Assembly: GCF_001687325.1 (NCBI RefSeq)
Contig: NZ_LZRD01000021.1
Span: 1-64,000 of the forward strand
Length of the DNA stretch: 64,000 nt
Direction of reading: 5' to 3'
Source of the DNA: Streptomyces sp. PTY087I2
Lineage (GTDB): Bacteria; Actinomycetota; Actinomycetes; Streptomycetales; Streptomycetaceae
Below are positions 16,783 through 25,333 of this stretch, piece by piece. How positions within the stretch are numbered: position 1 is the first letter of the stretch; each line of letters begins with the position of its first letter. Made by a program: the position numbers and the translations under genes. Below the pieces are notes generated by a model. That model saw only the letters and a program-made list of their open reading frames with translations. It was not told where the DNA came from and made no database searches.

Positions 16783-17424
16783 TCAGGACCCCTCTCCGCG
16801 CGGGAAGGAGACCTCCACGCGGCGGTTCTTCTTCCGGCCCTCTTCGTTGCTGTTGCTGGCGATCGGGTACTGCTCACCGTAGCCCCGGATCTCGTACGTG
16901 ACCGTGGGGCCGAGCTGCTTCGACAGGACCCCGTGCACGGCGTCGGCCCGCTGCTTGGACAGGACGTCGCCGTGAGCCGAGGAGCCGAGGTTGTCGGTGA
17001 AGCCGAAGACGCGGACCTTGGTCGCGTTCTGCTTCTTGATCTCGTCGGCGATGGCGGCGATACGGGCGTTGGCCGCCGAGGAGAGCTTCGCGCTGTCCTT
17101 GCCGAAGAGGACTTCCGCCTGGAGCGCGAACTTGATGTCGGCGTTGCTGTCCTCGCGGCGCTCCTCGCCGCCGAGATCCTCGACGACCTGGACGATGTCG
17201 AGGACCTTCGACGGACCGAGGGTGCCCCCGTCGGGCATCTTCAGGTCCGGGTCATTGGGGTCCACCTGAACCGGTGGGACCGACTGCGCCTCGGTTCCCG
17301 GGGGGACGCTCGGGCCGTCGTCGGCCAGGGCAGGCGCCGCCCCGAACAACGTGAAGCTCGCGACGACCAGGAACGAAGCGGCCGACAGCCCCACCGGCCT
17401 CATTCGGGTGCGTGTGTGTGTCAT
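16783..17424 (-). CDS. OmpA-family secreted protein
   Basis: A 213-residue protein. ATG 17424 begins MTHTRTRM and leads to a signal peptide (LSAASFLVVASFTLFGAAPALA). The C-terminal ~120 residues are an OmpA/MotB-type peptidoglycan-binding domain: FGKDSAKLSSAANARIAAIAD, the core GFTDNLGSSAHGDVLSKQRADAV, then RGYGEQYPIASNSNEEGRKKNRRVEV. In a Gram-positive such a domain should hold the protein to the cell wall. It lies 8 bases after the lipoprotein gene and is the last gene of the Tad locus, so a plausible role is anchoring pilus components to peptidoglycan. Confidence 0.85.
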   Translation of the reverse strand: MTHTRTRMRPVGLSAASFLVVASFTLFGAAPALADDGPSVPPGTEAQSVPPVQVDPNDPDLKMPDGGTLGPSKVLDIVQVVEDLGGEERREDSNADIKFALQAEVLFGKDSAKLSSAANARIAAIADEIKKQNATKVRVFGFTDNLGSSAHGDVLSKQRADAVHGVLSKQLGPTVTYEIRGYGEQYPIASNSNEEGRKKNRRVEVSFPRGEGS

Positions 17425-17432
17425 CTCTGCCG

Positions 17433-18053
17433 TCACCCGGAAATCTTCACCGACGTGGTCGCGAACGTCGGCAGCGTGAAGTCGACCTCCGTCGTCGTCT
17501 CCGGCGGTGCCGGGAACTGCATGAACACGGATGTGGTCTTCCCGGCCAGCAACGGCGGGATACCCGTCGTGCACAGGCAACGGTTCTCGGTGTCACGCAG
17601 GATGTAGTAGCGCTTCTTGCCGACCTTGTCGACAAGAGTCGCGCCGGCGACCGAGTTGGGGTTCTTCGCCAGCAGCGCCGTCTCCGTGCCTGCCCATGCG
17701 GTCGTGTTCTTCGACTGCGTGCCCTCGTTCTTGATCGACGCTTGCAGGGTGATGAATCCACCGGAGTCGCGCTTGGCCTGATGGATGGTCATCACCAGTC
17801 CGTCGCCACGGACTTCCGCAAGCTTGGCATTCGGGTCCACGTTCTCTCCGGCAGCGGTGTCCGGCTGCTGTTCGCCCTTCTCCTCCGAGGACGGAGCAGC
17901 GGGCTCGGAGGGCTTCGCCGAGTTCTCACCACCCTGCTTGGCCTCATCGCTGCCGCCGTCGTCACCGCAGCCGGTGAGCGCCAGGCCGAAGACAGCTGCC
18001 AAAGCGACAGCCGCCAGCGCCCTTCTGCCCGTCGTGGTGTGCCGAATGCTCAT
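17433..18053 (-). CDS. Lipoprotein of the Tad locus
   Basis: A 206-residue lipoprotein. A signal sequence (ALAAVALAAVFGLALTGC) ends in the lipobox LTGC; a Ser/Glu/Pro-rich linker follows. The ~130-residue domain has beta-sandwich features (LVMTIHQAKRDSGGFITLQASIKNEG, then CLCTTGIPPLLAG). It resembles small DUF4352/telomeric-type beta-sandwich lipoproteins, but no function follows. It lies between the TadG-like and OmpA-like genes, with short gaps on both sides (29 and 8 bases), so it belongs to the same transcript and probably helps place the pilus machine at the envelope. Confidence 0.75.
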   Translation of the reverse strand: MSIRHTTTGRRALAAVALAAVFGLALTGCGDDGGSDEAKQGGENSAKPSEPAAPSSEEKGEQQPDTAAGENVDPNAKLAEVRGDGLVMTIHQAKRDSGGFITLQASIKNEGTQSKNTTAWAGTETALLAKNPNSVAGATLVDKVGKKRYYILRDTENRCLCTTGIPPLLAGKTTSVFMQFPAPPETTTEVDFTLPTFATTSVKISG

Positions 18054-18082
18054 GATCTGTTTCCTCTACTCATCGTTCGCTG

Positions 18083-18691
18083 TCACTGGTCGACCAACCG
18101 CACGTCAAAGAGAGTTCTGCTCACGCTCTCCCATGGTGGGGGGCTGCCGGGCGCGATCTCGAGGATCTTGCCGTTCCGGCACGTGAAGATGAAGAGGTCC
18201 TGGACTCCGTCGCTGTTGAAGTCCACGGCTTTCGGGCGCGGGCAGCGGAACTCGATGAGCGCGGTGGCCTTGGCCTTGGCCTTCTTGTCGTCCGAGCCTG
18301 GCAGTACCGAAGAGTCGACCGCCTTCAGGCCCTCGACCTCGACCGTGATCCGGTCGCGCAGATAGCCAGGGGTCGCATAGCACGAGGTCTTTCTGGCGTC
18401 GTTGGCCGCCGCCAGGCGATCCGCCTCGTAACAGGGCGCAGCGAAAGGTGCGTTGAGGAACAGATCCAGCATGTTGGTGGGGAGCGAGGCGTAGAAGCCC
18501 GTCCCGAAGTCGTCGCGCGCCTGCTGGGCGGCGGCCAGGGCGGCGGCGTCCGCCGCACCCTGGGAACCGTTGCGCAGAGCCGACGCCTTACCGACAGCGA
18601 AGAAGGCCAACGCAAGGAAGAGCAGGCCCGCCACCATCATGATGTAGATGGGGAAGGCCTGCCCTCCGTCGTTGCGAGAACGACCGAGCAT
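18083..18691 (-). CDS. TadG-like pilus-assembly protein
   Basis: A 202-residue protein. ATG 18691 overlaps the Flp stop by one base (TGATG), with GTG 18694 as an alternative. The N-terminus GGQAFPIYIMMVAGLLFLALAFFAVGKA then NGSQGAADAAALAAAQQ is the TadG-like N-terminal helix typical of Flp pilus-assembly proteins. The exposed remainder contains paired cysteines (PCYEA, SCYAT, FRCPR, FTCRN) that may form disulphides outside the cell. It is translationally coupled to the pilin, as expected for a minor pilin-like component. Confidence 0.82.
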   Translation of the reverse strand: MLGRSRNDGGQAFPIYIMMVAGLLFLALAFFAVGKASALRNGSQGAADAAALAAAQQARDDFGTGFYASLPTNMLDLFLNAPFAAPCYEADRLAAANDARKTSCYATPGYLRDRITVEVEGLKAVDSSVLPGSDDKKAKAKATALIEFRCPRPKAVDFNSDGVQDLFIFTCRNGKILEIAPGSPPPWESVSRTLFDVRLVDQ

Positions 18692-18921
18692 CACTGAGCC
18701 GTGATGGAATCCACCAGACCGCTGATGCGCTCCGAGATCGCGCCACCGATACCCGTGGCCACGATCGCCCCGATGATCGCCACGACCACCAGAATGATCC
18801 CCAGGTACTCGAACGCCGTCTGCCCCCGGTCCTTCGCCGCGTAGCGCTTCTGGATGGCGCTGACGGCGGTGTTGGCCCAGCCGTTGACGCGGACGGCGGT
18901 CTTCACGGTGATGTCCGACAT
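18691..18921 (-). CDS. flp: Flp-type major pilin
   Basis: A 76-residue pilin precursor. ATG 18921 is chosen because GGAGGGG lies upstream at good spacing; the longer frame from 19035 is unlikely. The sequence has a basic leader, then DRG followed by QTAFEYLGIILVVVAIIGAIVA. This is a class III prepilin site with cleavage predicted after Gly and Glu at +5. After the hydrophobic helix comes a short tail (GGAISERISGLVDSITAQ). It should polymerise into thin Flp pili under the TadA motor. No TadV-type prepilin peptidase gene is in the window. A 204-bp gap separates it from the response regulator, so it may have its own promoter. Confidence 0.92.
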   Translation of the reverse strand: MSDITVKTAVRVNGWANTAVSAIQKRYAAKDRGQTAFEYLGIILVVVAIIGAIVATGIGGAISERISGLVDSITAQ

Positions 18922-19125
18922 GGTGTTCCCCTCCGGGTTCGGCCGACCGGGTGCCGGCCGACTCGCGCGTTTCTGCGGTGGCGCCCTCGTAACCGGCTTC
19001 CTCCTGGCCGGTGCCGCTGGCGACATGAGAAACATAGGCGGGAACCCGCACTCCCACAGAGGGCCCGTGGGCCCATTCCCGGGCCCAAAGCGCCCTCTGG
19101 GTCCACCCGTTGCGGATTCGGCCGG

Positions 19126-20088
19126 TCATGGCTGCCGCCCGGGGTTCCGGGGCGCGGTGCCGAGCCAGTGGGCGATGGCCTCGCTGCGGGTGGCGCTGTG
19201 GAGCTTGGTGAAGATGCGGTTGATGTGGTTCTTGACCGTCTTCTCACTGATGAAGCAGGTGGCGGCGATCTGCTGATTACTCATTCCGGACGCAATCAGG
19301 TCCATGACCTCCACCTCCCTCGAACTCAGCCCGTAATGCTGCCTGTTGGGGGTGGATACCGACCCCCCGGATACAGAAGACTGTCCCACAACTGGTTGCA
19401 GTTGCGAAAGACTTTCCGAAGGTTCGGCGGTGTGCGGGGGCGGTGGGGGCGGTGCCGTCGCCAGGGCCGAGCCCAGGCCTTCGGGGAGCGGGCCCCGCTG
19501 CGGCGGCGTGCCGTGGCGCATATGGGCCAGGAGGGCGTCCGCCGCCGTAACGGTGAAGTTGGCGCGGCCGTCCTTCGTGTCCCGTACCGCCTGGACCAGC
19601 TGATTCGCCGTGAACTCGCCGTGCACCAAGTAGCCGCCCGCGCCCAGCCGCAGCGCCTCGTGGACGATCTCGCTCTCGCGGCTGTACGTCAGCATCAGCA
19701 CGGGTGCTATGCCGACCAAGTGCGGCAGGGCCGAGATGCCGTCCACGCCGGGCATGCGGACGTCCAGCAGGACCACGTCGGGGCGGTGTTCGAGCGTCTT
19801 CTCGTACGCTTCCCGGCCGTCCGCCGCCTCCGCGACCACCTGGATGTCCGCCCGGCCCGACAGCAGTACGCCCAGGCCGGCCCGGACCACCGGGTTGTCG
19901 TCCGCGACCACCACCCGGAGGCGTTCGGCGACGGGGGCGGCGGGGCCCGGGGCGAAGGGGGACGGGGACGCAGAGGGCCGAGCGCTGGGAGCCGGGGTGA
20001 GCGGGATGGGCGGCGACGGGTGCTGAGGGGCGTGGCGGTGAGCCGCAGCCCCGTAGCTGTTCGGCGCAGGGGAGACATCGTCCGGCAT
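19126..20088 (-). CDS. LuxR-family (NarL-type) response regulator of the Tad locus
   Basis: A 320-residue regulator. ATG 20088 follows GAGAGGAGG. After a Pro/Ser-rich N-terminal extension of ~55 residues comes a receiver domain: RVVVADDNPVVRAGL with acidic pair, VVLLDVRMPGVDG with phosphoacceptor Asp, and a conserved Thr in LMLTYSRE. A Pro-rich linker leads to a LuxR helix-turn-helix (LSSREVEVMDLIASGMSNQQIAATCFISEKTVKNHINRIF). The gene lies 14 bases after the histidine kinase gene. The pair probably controls pilus expression in response to an envelope or cytoplasmic cue. The long unstructured N-terminal extension and linker are unusual for NarL-type regulators. Confidence 0.9.
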   Translation of the reverse strand: MPDDVSPAPNSYGAAAHRHAPQHPSPPIPLTPAPSARPSASPSPFAPGPAAPVAERLRVVVADDNPVVRAGLGVLLSGRADIQVVAEAADGREAYEKTLEHRPDVVLLDVRMPGVDGISALPHLVGIAPVLMLTYSRESEIVHEALRLGAGGYLVHGEFTANQLVQAVRDTKDGRANFTVTAADALLAHMRHGTPPQRGPLPEGLGSALATAPPPPPPHTAEPSESLSQLQPVVGQSSVSGGSVSTPNRQHYGLSSREVEVMDLIASGMSNQQIAATCFISEKTVKNHINRIFTKLHSATRSEAIAHWLGTAPRNPGRQP

Positions 20089-20102
20089 GCTGCGACCTCC
20101 TC

Positions 20103-21503
20103 TCAGGGTTGAGGGTTGTAGGTGAGTGGCGTGGCAGTCTCGAGTACGGATCTCGGTGCGGCAGCGGGGCCGGGAGCCTGCTCCAGGGGTTGCGCGGTGG
20201 TCTCGGGCCCGCCCGCCAGCGCCGCCAGCGGGAGCTCCACCCGTACCTCCGTCCCCTTCTCCGCCTTCCCCCGGCCGATCCTGATCCGGGCCCCGATCGA
20301 CGCGGCCCGCTCCACCATGCCGACCAGGCCGAAGTGGCCCGCCCGGCGCAGCGATTCCAGGGTCGTTCCGGCGGGCAGGCCGCGGCCGTCGTCGTACACG
20401 GTGACGCGGAGCATGTCGCCCTTCACGCCCGCGAGGACGATCAGGTACGTCGGGGAGGCGTGGCGGTGCGCGTTCTCCATGGCCTCCGAGGCGACCGTGA
20501 GCAGCTGGCGCGCCACCGCCTGCGGGACCGGGGGGACCGGGATCTCCTCGGACAGGCGGCGGAAGGTGGCCGTGACCGGGTGGCGGGCGGTGAAGTCCTC
20601 GGCCTGGGCCGCCAGTTCGGCGACCAGGTCGACGCCGCCCTCCAGGCCCTGTTCGCGGCGCAGGTCCGTGAGCAGTTCCCGGGACTCGGCGGCGGCCCGG
20701 CGGGCGGCCCGGGCGACCAGTTCCGCCTGGAGTTTCACGGTGGGCGGGTCCATCCGGTCCGCCGAGCCCGCCAGGCCGTCGGCGGCCAGCGCCAGGCCGT
20801 GCAGGGTCTTGGCGACCGAGTCGTGCATCTCCCGTGCCAGGCGGGTGCGTTCGCCCTCCACCGCCTCGTTCACCGCAAGACGCGCCCGGGTCTCGGTCAG
20901 CGCCTGGGTGGCCGACCCGAAGCGCAGGAGCAGGTTGCGCAGGGTGACCCCGACCGCGCCCGCGATCACGCAGAAGCCGGGGAGAAGGAGTCGTGTCGCC
21001 CCTCCCCCTTCCAGCTTCGGGACGCTCGCGTACACGCCGAAGACGATGATCACCTGGAGCGCCGCGAAGACCGCCGCCCCGCGCCAGCCGTGGATCAGGC
21101 CCGCCAGCAGCGGGGTGCAGACGGTGACGTACGCGAGGGTCGACTCGGGAGTCGCCGTGATCAGCAGCAGCGCGCCGAAGAACACGTCGACGGCCAGCAG
21201 CCAGGGGTGGCGCAGGAGGACCGGGCCGAAGCGCTCCCAGTCCCGGAACAGCAGGTACGAGCCCATGAAGGTGACGAGGACCGCCGAGCCGATGAACCAG
21301 GTGGGCAGGCCGGGGGCGGTGCGGTCGATGGCGTACGGAGTCGCTATCGCGATCATCGCCAGGCGGAAGCCGAAGACCTGGCGGCACATCGCCTGGAGCG
21401 CGTTGACCTGGATGGCGAACGCCGGGCGGGCAGGCGTGCCGGTGTGGGCGCGGGTCAGTTCCGCGGTCAGTCCGGGCTGCGCGCTGCCGAGCTGGTATGC
21501 CAT
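20103..21503 (-). CDS. Membrane sensor histidine kinase of the Tad locus
   Basis: A 466-residue kinase. ATG 21503 is preceded by GGAGGTGAC. About five to six hydrophobic segments occupy residues ~45-190 with no large extracellular loop, so it probably senses a membrane or intracellular signal. The HisKA_3 motif (RTRLAREMHDSVAKTLHGLALAADGL) contains the phosphoacceptor His. The HATPase domain shows the N box (ASEAMENAHRHA) and G boxes (DDGRGLPAG, GLVGMVERA). It is the NarL-type kinase partner of the adjacent response regulator. Its gene begins 120 bases after tadC, across the tandem duplications at 21516-21601. Confidence 0.92.
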   Translation of the reverse strand: MAYQLGSAQPGLTAELTRAHTGTPARPAFAIQVNALQAMCRQVFGFRLAMIAIATPYAIDRTAPGLPTWFIGSAVLVTFMGSYLLFRDWERFGPVLLRHPWLLAVDVFFGALLLITATPESTLAYVTVCTPLLAGLIHGWRGAAVFAALQVIIVFGVYASVPKLEGGGATRLLLPGFCVIAGAVGVTLRNLLLRFGSATQALTETRARLAVNEAVEGERTRLAREMHDSVAKTLHGLALAADGLAGSADRMDPPTVKLQAELVARAARRAAAESRELLTDLRREQGLEGGVDLVAELAAQAEDFTARHPVTATFRRLSEEIPVPPVPQAVARQLLTVASEAMENAHRHASPTYLIVLAGVKGDMLRVTVYDDGRGLPAGTTLESLRRAGHFGLVGMVERAASIGARIRIGRGKAEKGTEVRVELPLAALAGGPETTAQPLEQAPGPAAAPRSVLETATPLTYNPQP

Positions 21504-21515
21504 GTGCCTGTCACC

Positions 21516-21601
21516 TCCGTCTCGTGTCCCGTATCCGTCTCGTGTCCCGTAAAGCTGTTCCTGCTGGGTCTCCGTCAAGCTGTTCCTGCTGGGTCTCCGT
21601 C
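21516..21601. repeat. Two adjacent perfect tandem duplications (2 x 18 bp and 2 x 25 bp)
   Basis: Bases 21516-21533 are repeated exactly at 21534-21551, and 21552-21576 exactly at 21577-21601. Both sit in the gap between tadC and the histidine kinase gene, ending just upstream of the kinase ribosome site. The pattern looks like recent slippage duplication and would change spacing between the two genes. Confidence 0.85.
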
Positions 21602-21623
21602 CCCATCCCGCCCGTCGTTCATG

Positions 21624-22511
21624 TCACCCGCCCGTGAGGGCCCCGAAGTCGACGTCGGCTCCGTACACGAATCCGACCGTGAGCAGCAGGAGCGTGCCGG
21701 GCAGGAGGAACGTGGTCACCGCGAACGTCGCCTTCGGGACCGCCTTGGCCGCCTTGCGGCGGGCGTTCTGGGCGTCGGTGCGGCGCATGTCGTTGGCGAT
21801 CTGGATCAGCGTCTCGACGATCGGCGCGCCCAGCTCCTCGCCCTGCTGGAGCGTCGTGACGAACATGGCGACCTGTTCGGAGTCGTTGCGTCTGCGCAGT
21901 TCCTCGAAGGCCTGGCGGCGGCTGACGCCCATGTCCATCTGGCGGAGCGTGATGCGCAGTTCGTCGGACCACGGGCCCTCGTACTTCTCCGCCACCCGGT
22001 CCAGCGCCTGCCGGAAGCCGAGTCCGGCGGAGACGACGACGGCCAGGACGTCGAGGAAGTCCGGCAGGGTGCGTTCGATGTGGTCGCGGCGGACCCGGAT
22101 CGCCGACCAGATGCCGGCCTCCACCCAGAACAGGCCGAAGGCGATCATCAGGAGGGCGAGGAAGAGCTGGCCCCGGAGGAGCATGGAGAAGGCCCCGAGG
22201 ACCCCCAGCGCGCCGTAGACCGCGCGGCGGGCGGCGTAACGGTCGATGGTGAGGCCGCCCGGGTTGCCCGCCAGGTCGATCTGGCGGCGCTTCTTGTTGA
22301 CGGCCTTGGGGCCCATCATCCGCAGGACCGCGGGGGCCCACCGCATGCCCAGGCGGTCGATGCCGGAGCCGACCGCGCTCGTGCGGGTGGCCCCGGATTC
22401 GAGGGCGACGGCCAGGTCGCCGGGGAGTTTGGCGTCGGCCCGGTACATCCGGATGCCGTGGATGACCCCGTACACGGCGAGTCCGACGACCAGGGCTAGC
22501 AGCAGGTCCAT
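21624..22511 (-). CDS. tadC: TadC-like type II secretion F-domain membrane protein
   Basis: A 295-residue inner-membrane platform protein. It has an N-terminal transmembrane helix, two helices in the middle (AVYGALGVLGAFSMLL, LFLALLMIAFGLFWVEAGIW) and a C-terminal helix (TFLLPGTLLLLTVGFVYGA). The cytoplasmic T2SF domain carries LPDFLDVLAVVVSAGLGFRQALDRV and LQQGEELGAPIVETL. Together with TadB it forms the pilus assembly platform that the TadA ATPase acts on. The start is 25 bases after the tadB stop, consistent with one operon. Confidence 0.9.
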   Translation of the reverse strand: MDLLLALVVGLAVYGVIHGIRMYRADAKLPGDLAVALESGATRTSAVGSGIDRLGMRWAPAVLRMMGPKAVNKKRRQIDLAGNPGGLTIDRYAARRAVYGALGVLGAFSMLLRGQLFLALLMIAFGLFWVEAGIWSAIRVRRDHIERTLPDFLDVLAVVVSAGLGFRQALDRVAEKYEGPWSDELRITLRQMDMGVSRRQAFEELRRRNDSEQVAMFVTTLQQGEELGAPIVETLIQIANDMRRTDAQNARRKAAKAVPKATFAVTTFLLPGTLLLLTVGFVYGADVDFGALTGG

Positions 22512-22536
22512 GGCGGTTCTTCTTCCCCTCAGCTCG

Positions 22537-23481
22537 TCAGACGTCGATACGGGACAGGCGGCGGATCACGACGAACCCGATCGCGTACAGGACGATCGCC
22601 ACGACCACCGCGGCCTGGCCGATGAAGGCCCCCGTCATCCGGTCCAGCGCACCGGGCATGACCGCGTTCATCAGCAGCATCGCGCCGACGCCGAAGATGG
22701 GGACGGCGTAGGCGGTGACGGTGACCTGGGAGAGCTGGGTCTTGACCTCGCGGCGGGTCTCCTTGCGCTCCTCCAGGGTCTCGGTGAGGTTGCGCAGCGA
22801 GCTGACGACCGTACCGCCCGCCCTGTTGGAGAGGACCAACGTGGTTACCAGAACCACCAGTTCGCGGGAAGGGAGGCGGTCCGTCAGTTCGCTCAGGGCG
22901 TCCTCCAAGGGTTCCCCCACGGCCAAGCGCCTTGCCACCCTGGCCAGTTCCTCCCCCGCCGGGTTTTCCAGCTCCTCGGCCGCCATGGACAGCGAGGTGC
23001 GCAGGGCCAGGCCCGCCTGGGTGGCGTTGGCGAGGATGCGGGAGAGCTCGGGCAGCTGGTTGATGAAGCGCTCGGTGCGCTTGACCCGCTGCCAGTTGAG
23101 GAACGCGTTGGTGCCCCAGAGGCCGATCAGCGCGGCGACCGGGCCGAAGAACGCGGCGAGCATGGAGGAGGCAAGCATCCAGAGCCCCGCCATCGCGACG
23201 ACCGCGTAGACGAGGAACTCGCCGGGTGTGATGTCCAGGCCGGTCGCGGCGAGCTTCAGCTCCAGCTTCCGGCCCAGCGCGGTGCCGCGCAGCCTGCGGT
23301 CGAGCCCCTTGAAGCGGCGCACGCGCCCCGTCTCGGGGATCTGCCCGACGTGCGAGAGCCGCTCGACGAGGGCGTCACGGTCGGCCTTGCCGCCGGAGTA
23401 GGCGTACAGGCCCATCACGCCGAGCACGCAGCACAGCAGCGTGACGCCGATGGTGACCAGGGGGAGGTTGACGTTGTCCAT
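22537..23481 (-). CDS. tadB: TadB-like type II secretion F-domain membrane protein
   Basis: A 314-residue platform protein, paralogous to the TadC product. It has an N-terminal transmembrane helix, a basic cytoplasmic segment, a central pair of helices (FLVYAVVAMAGLWMLASSMLAAFFGPVAALIGLW), the T2SF domain (LPELSRILANATQAGLALRTSLSMAAEEL...ELVVLVTTLVLSNRAGGTVVSSL) and two C-terminal helices. The gene lies 10 bases after tadA. It should pair with TadC in the inner-membrane platform for Flp pilus polymerisation. Confidence 0.9.
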   Translation of the reverse strand: MDNVNLPLVTIGVTLLCCVLGVMGLYAYSGGKADRDALVERLSHVGQIPETGRVRRFKGLDRRLRGTALGRKLELKLAATGLDITPGEFLVYAVVAMAGLWMLASSMLAAFFGPVAALIGLWGTNAFLNWQRVKRTERFINQLPELSRILANATQAGLALRTSLSMAAEELENPAGEELARVARRLAVGEPLEDALSELTDRLPSRELVVLVTTLVLSNRAGGTVVSSLRNLTETLEERKETRREVKTQLSQVTVTAYAVPIFGVGAMLLMNAVMPGALDRMTGAFIGQAAVVVAIVLYAIGFVVIRRLSRIDV

Positions 23482-23491
23482 GGCTCGGTAC

Positions 23492-24829
23492 CTAGTTGGC
23501 CTCTCGGGTGGCGAGCTGATCGGCGGACTGGGCGACGCCGAACGCCTGCGGGATGGGCTGGCTGGCCAGGTAGAGGCGCTCGGCGAGCCTCCGGGGCAGC
23601 GGGAGGTACTGGAAGTCGCCGTAGATCCGGCCGTCCGGGGCCATGGGCTGCGCGTTGAAGCGGGCCGCCGTGACGATGCGGTACGGGTCGCGGCCGTGGC
23701 TGTCCAGGACGGCGATCTCGGTGATCTTCCTGGCGCCGTCGGCGTGCCGGGTGAGCTGGACGATCACGTCGACGGCGCTGTTGATCTGGTCGTGCAGCGC
23801 CTCGAAGGGGATCTCGACCTCCGACATCGAGGCGAGGGTCTGGAGCCTCATCAGCGCGTCCTCGGCGCTGTTGGCGTGGACGGTGGCCAGCGAGCCGTCG
23901 TGACCGGTGGACATCGCCTGGAGCATGTCGAGCGATTCGCCGCCTCGGACCTCACCGACGACGATCCGGTCGGGGCGCATACGCAGGGAGTTGCGGACCA
24001 GGTCGCGGATGGTGATCTGGCCCTTGCCCTCGACGTTGGCCGGGCGGGACTCCAGCCGGATCACATGGCTCTGCTGGAGCTGGAGTTCGGCGGAGTCCTC
24101 GATGGTGACGATGCGCTCGGCGTTGGGGATCAGTCCGGAGAGCGCGTTGAGGAGGGTCGTCTTTCCGGTGCCGGTGGCCCCCGAGACGATGATGTTGAGC
24201 TTGGCCTGGACGAGCCCGGCGAGCAGCACCAGCATCTGTTCGTCCAGCGAGCCGAAGCCGATCATCTCCTGGAGCGTGAAGGAGCGCGGGAAGCGGCGGA
24301 TGGTGAGCGTCGCGCCGGTCAGCGACAGCGGCGGGATGATCACGTTGACACGTTCGCCGCTGGGGAGGCGGGCGTCGACCATCGGGTTGGACTCGTCGAC
24401 GCGGCGGTTGACGGTCGACACGATCCGCTCGATGGTCTGCATCAGCTGCTCGTGGGAGCCGAACCGCATCGGGAGCTGTTCGACCTTGCCGTTGCGTTCG
24501 ACGAAGATCTGGTCGGGACCGTTGACCATGATCTCGGTGATGGACGCGTCCTCCAGGAGCGGTTCCAGGATGCCGAGGCCGAGCGCCTCGTCGACGACGC
24601 GGCGGATGAGCTGCGAGCGCTCGACCGTGGAGAGGACCGGGCCCTCGCGGCTGATGATGTGGCCGAGGACGCGTTCCAGCCGGGCCCGCCGGTCGGCGGC
24701 GGCCAGCGAGGACATCTCCGCGAGGTCGATCTCCTCCAGCAGCTTGGCCCGGTAGGTGGCCACCATGTGGCCGTCCTCCCGTGCGCCGCCCTGCTCCTCC
24801 GGAGCGGTCATGCGTGCCCGCAGGCTCAT
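23492..24829 (-). CDS. tadA: TadA/CpaF-type pilus assembly ATPase
   Basis: A 445-residue secretion ATPase of the CpaF branch. ATG 24829 follows GAGGAGAG. The N-terminal domain is followed by ITEIMVNGPDQIFVERNGKVEQL, typical of CpaF. The RecA-like core shows Walker A (SGATGTGKTTLLNAL, Lys near 223), an Asp box (RIVTIEDSAELQL), Walker B (RIVVGEVRGGESLDMLQAMSTGHDGSLATVHANSA) and the His box. It hydrolyses ATP as a hexamer at the membrane to drive pilin assembly through TadB and TadC. Confidence 0.95.
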   Translation of the reverse strand: MSLRARMTAPEEQGGAREDGHMVATYRAKLLEEIDLAEMSSLAAADRRARLERVLGHIISREGPVLSTVERSQLIRRVVDEALGLGILEPLLEDASITEIMVNGPDQIFVERNGKVEQLPMRFGSHEQLMQTIERIVSTVNRRVDESNPMVDARLPSGERVNVIIPPLSLTGATLTIRRFPRSFTLQEMIGFGSLDEQMLVLLAGLVQAKLNIIVSGATGTGKTTLLNALSGLIPNAERIVTIEDSAELQLQQSHVIRLESRPANVEGKGQITIRDLVRNSLRMRPDRIVVGEVRGGESLDMLQAMSTGHDGSLATVHANSAEDALMRLQTLASMSEVEIPFEALHDQINSAVDVIVQLTRHADGARKITEIAVLDSHGRDPYRIVTAARFNAQPMAPDGRIYGDFQYLPLPRRLAERLYLASQPIPQAFGVAQSADQLATREAN

Positions 24830-24907
24830 GTGCGTAACTCTCCTCGTCGGGTCGTCAGGTCGTCGGGTTCGTCGGCTTGTTGGGGTCGGACCCTCGGGCG
24901 GGGCGGG

Positions 24908-25333
24908 TCAGAAGCCGAAGGCGGAGTGCTCGTTGGGCATCGTCGCGCTCCGCTCGGCCCACCAGCCGTTCAGTCCCGGCACGACGGAGGGCACCTTGAC
25001 CCGGACCGTGACGGTGATGTCCCGGCCGCCGTCCTCGCGGTAGTGGAATCCGCCGTCCTCCACCCAGTCGCTGACCGCGTCGCGGGCGTTGGACTGGCCG
25101 CTGCCCCGGGCGTCCACACTGGCCGCCGTACGGGCTCCGGCGCGGGCCGCCGTGCCCGCCTGGCTCGCGGCGTACGCGGCGAGGCCGAGCTGGATCGCCC
25201 CCATCGCGACGAGGAGCAGCAGGGGGAGGAAGCCGAGGTACTCGATGGCGACCTGGCCCCGGTCGGCCTTCGCGCGTGCGGGACGGGTGCGGCCGGGACG
25301 GGTGCGCCTGCCGTGCGGTTTCGTCGTCGTCAC
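24908..25333 (-). CDS. TadE-like minor pilin (second copy, TadF position)
   Basis: A 141-residue pseudopilin. GTG 25333 overlaps the preceding stop by four bases (GTGA) with GAGGGAGGA upstream, which fixes the start. After a basic leader comes DRG then QVAIEYLGFLPLLLLVAMGAIQLGLAAYA, a prepilin-type site with Glu at +5, as in TadE. The exposed part is short and ends PSVVPGLNGWWAE. It is translationally coupled to the other TadE-like gene and probably forms heteromeric minor pilins that prime or tip Flp pili. Confidence 0.85.
   Translation of the reverse strand: MTTTKPHGRRTRPGRTRPARAKADRGQVAIEYLGFLPLLLLVAMGAIQLGLAAYAASQAGTAARAGARTAASVDARGSGQSNARDAVSDWVEDGGFHYREDGGRDITVTVRVKVPSVVPGLNGWWAERSATMPNEHSAFGF

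Noticed and set aside
19126..21387. A single 753-codon frame joining kinase-antisense sequence to the response regulator
   Set aside because: Only the part after ATG 20088 is protein-like; the rest is a shadow of the kinase gene in another frame.
21516..21601. Possible CRISPR-like direct repeats
   Set aside because: Only two copies each, without spacers or cas genes; they are simple tandem duplications.
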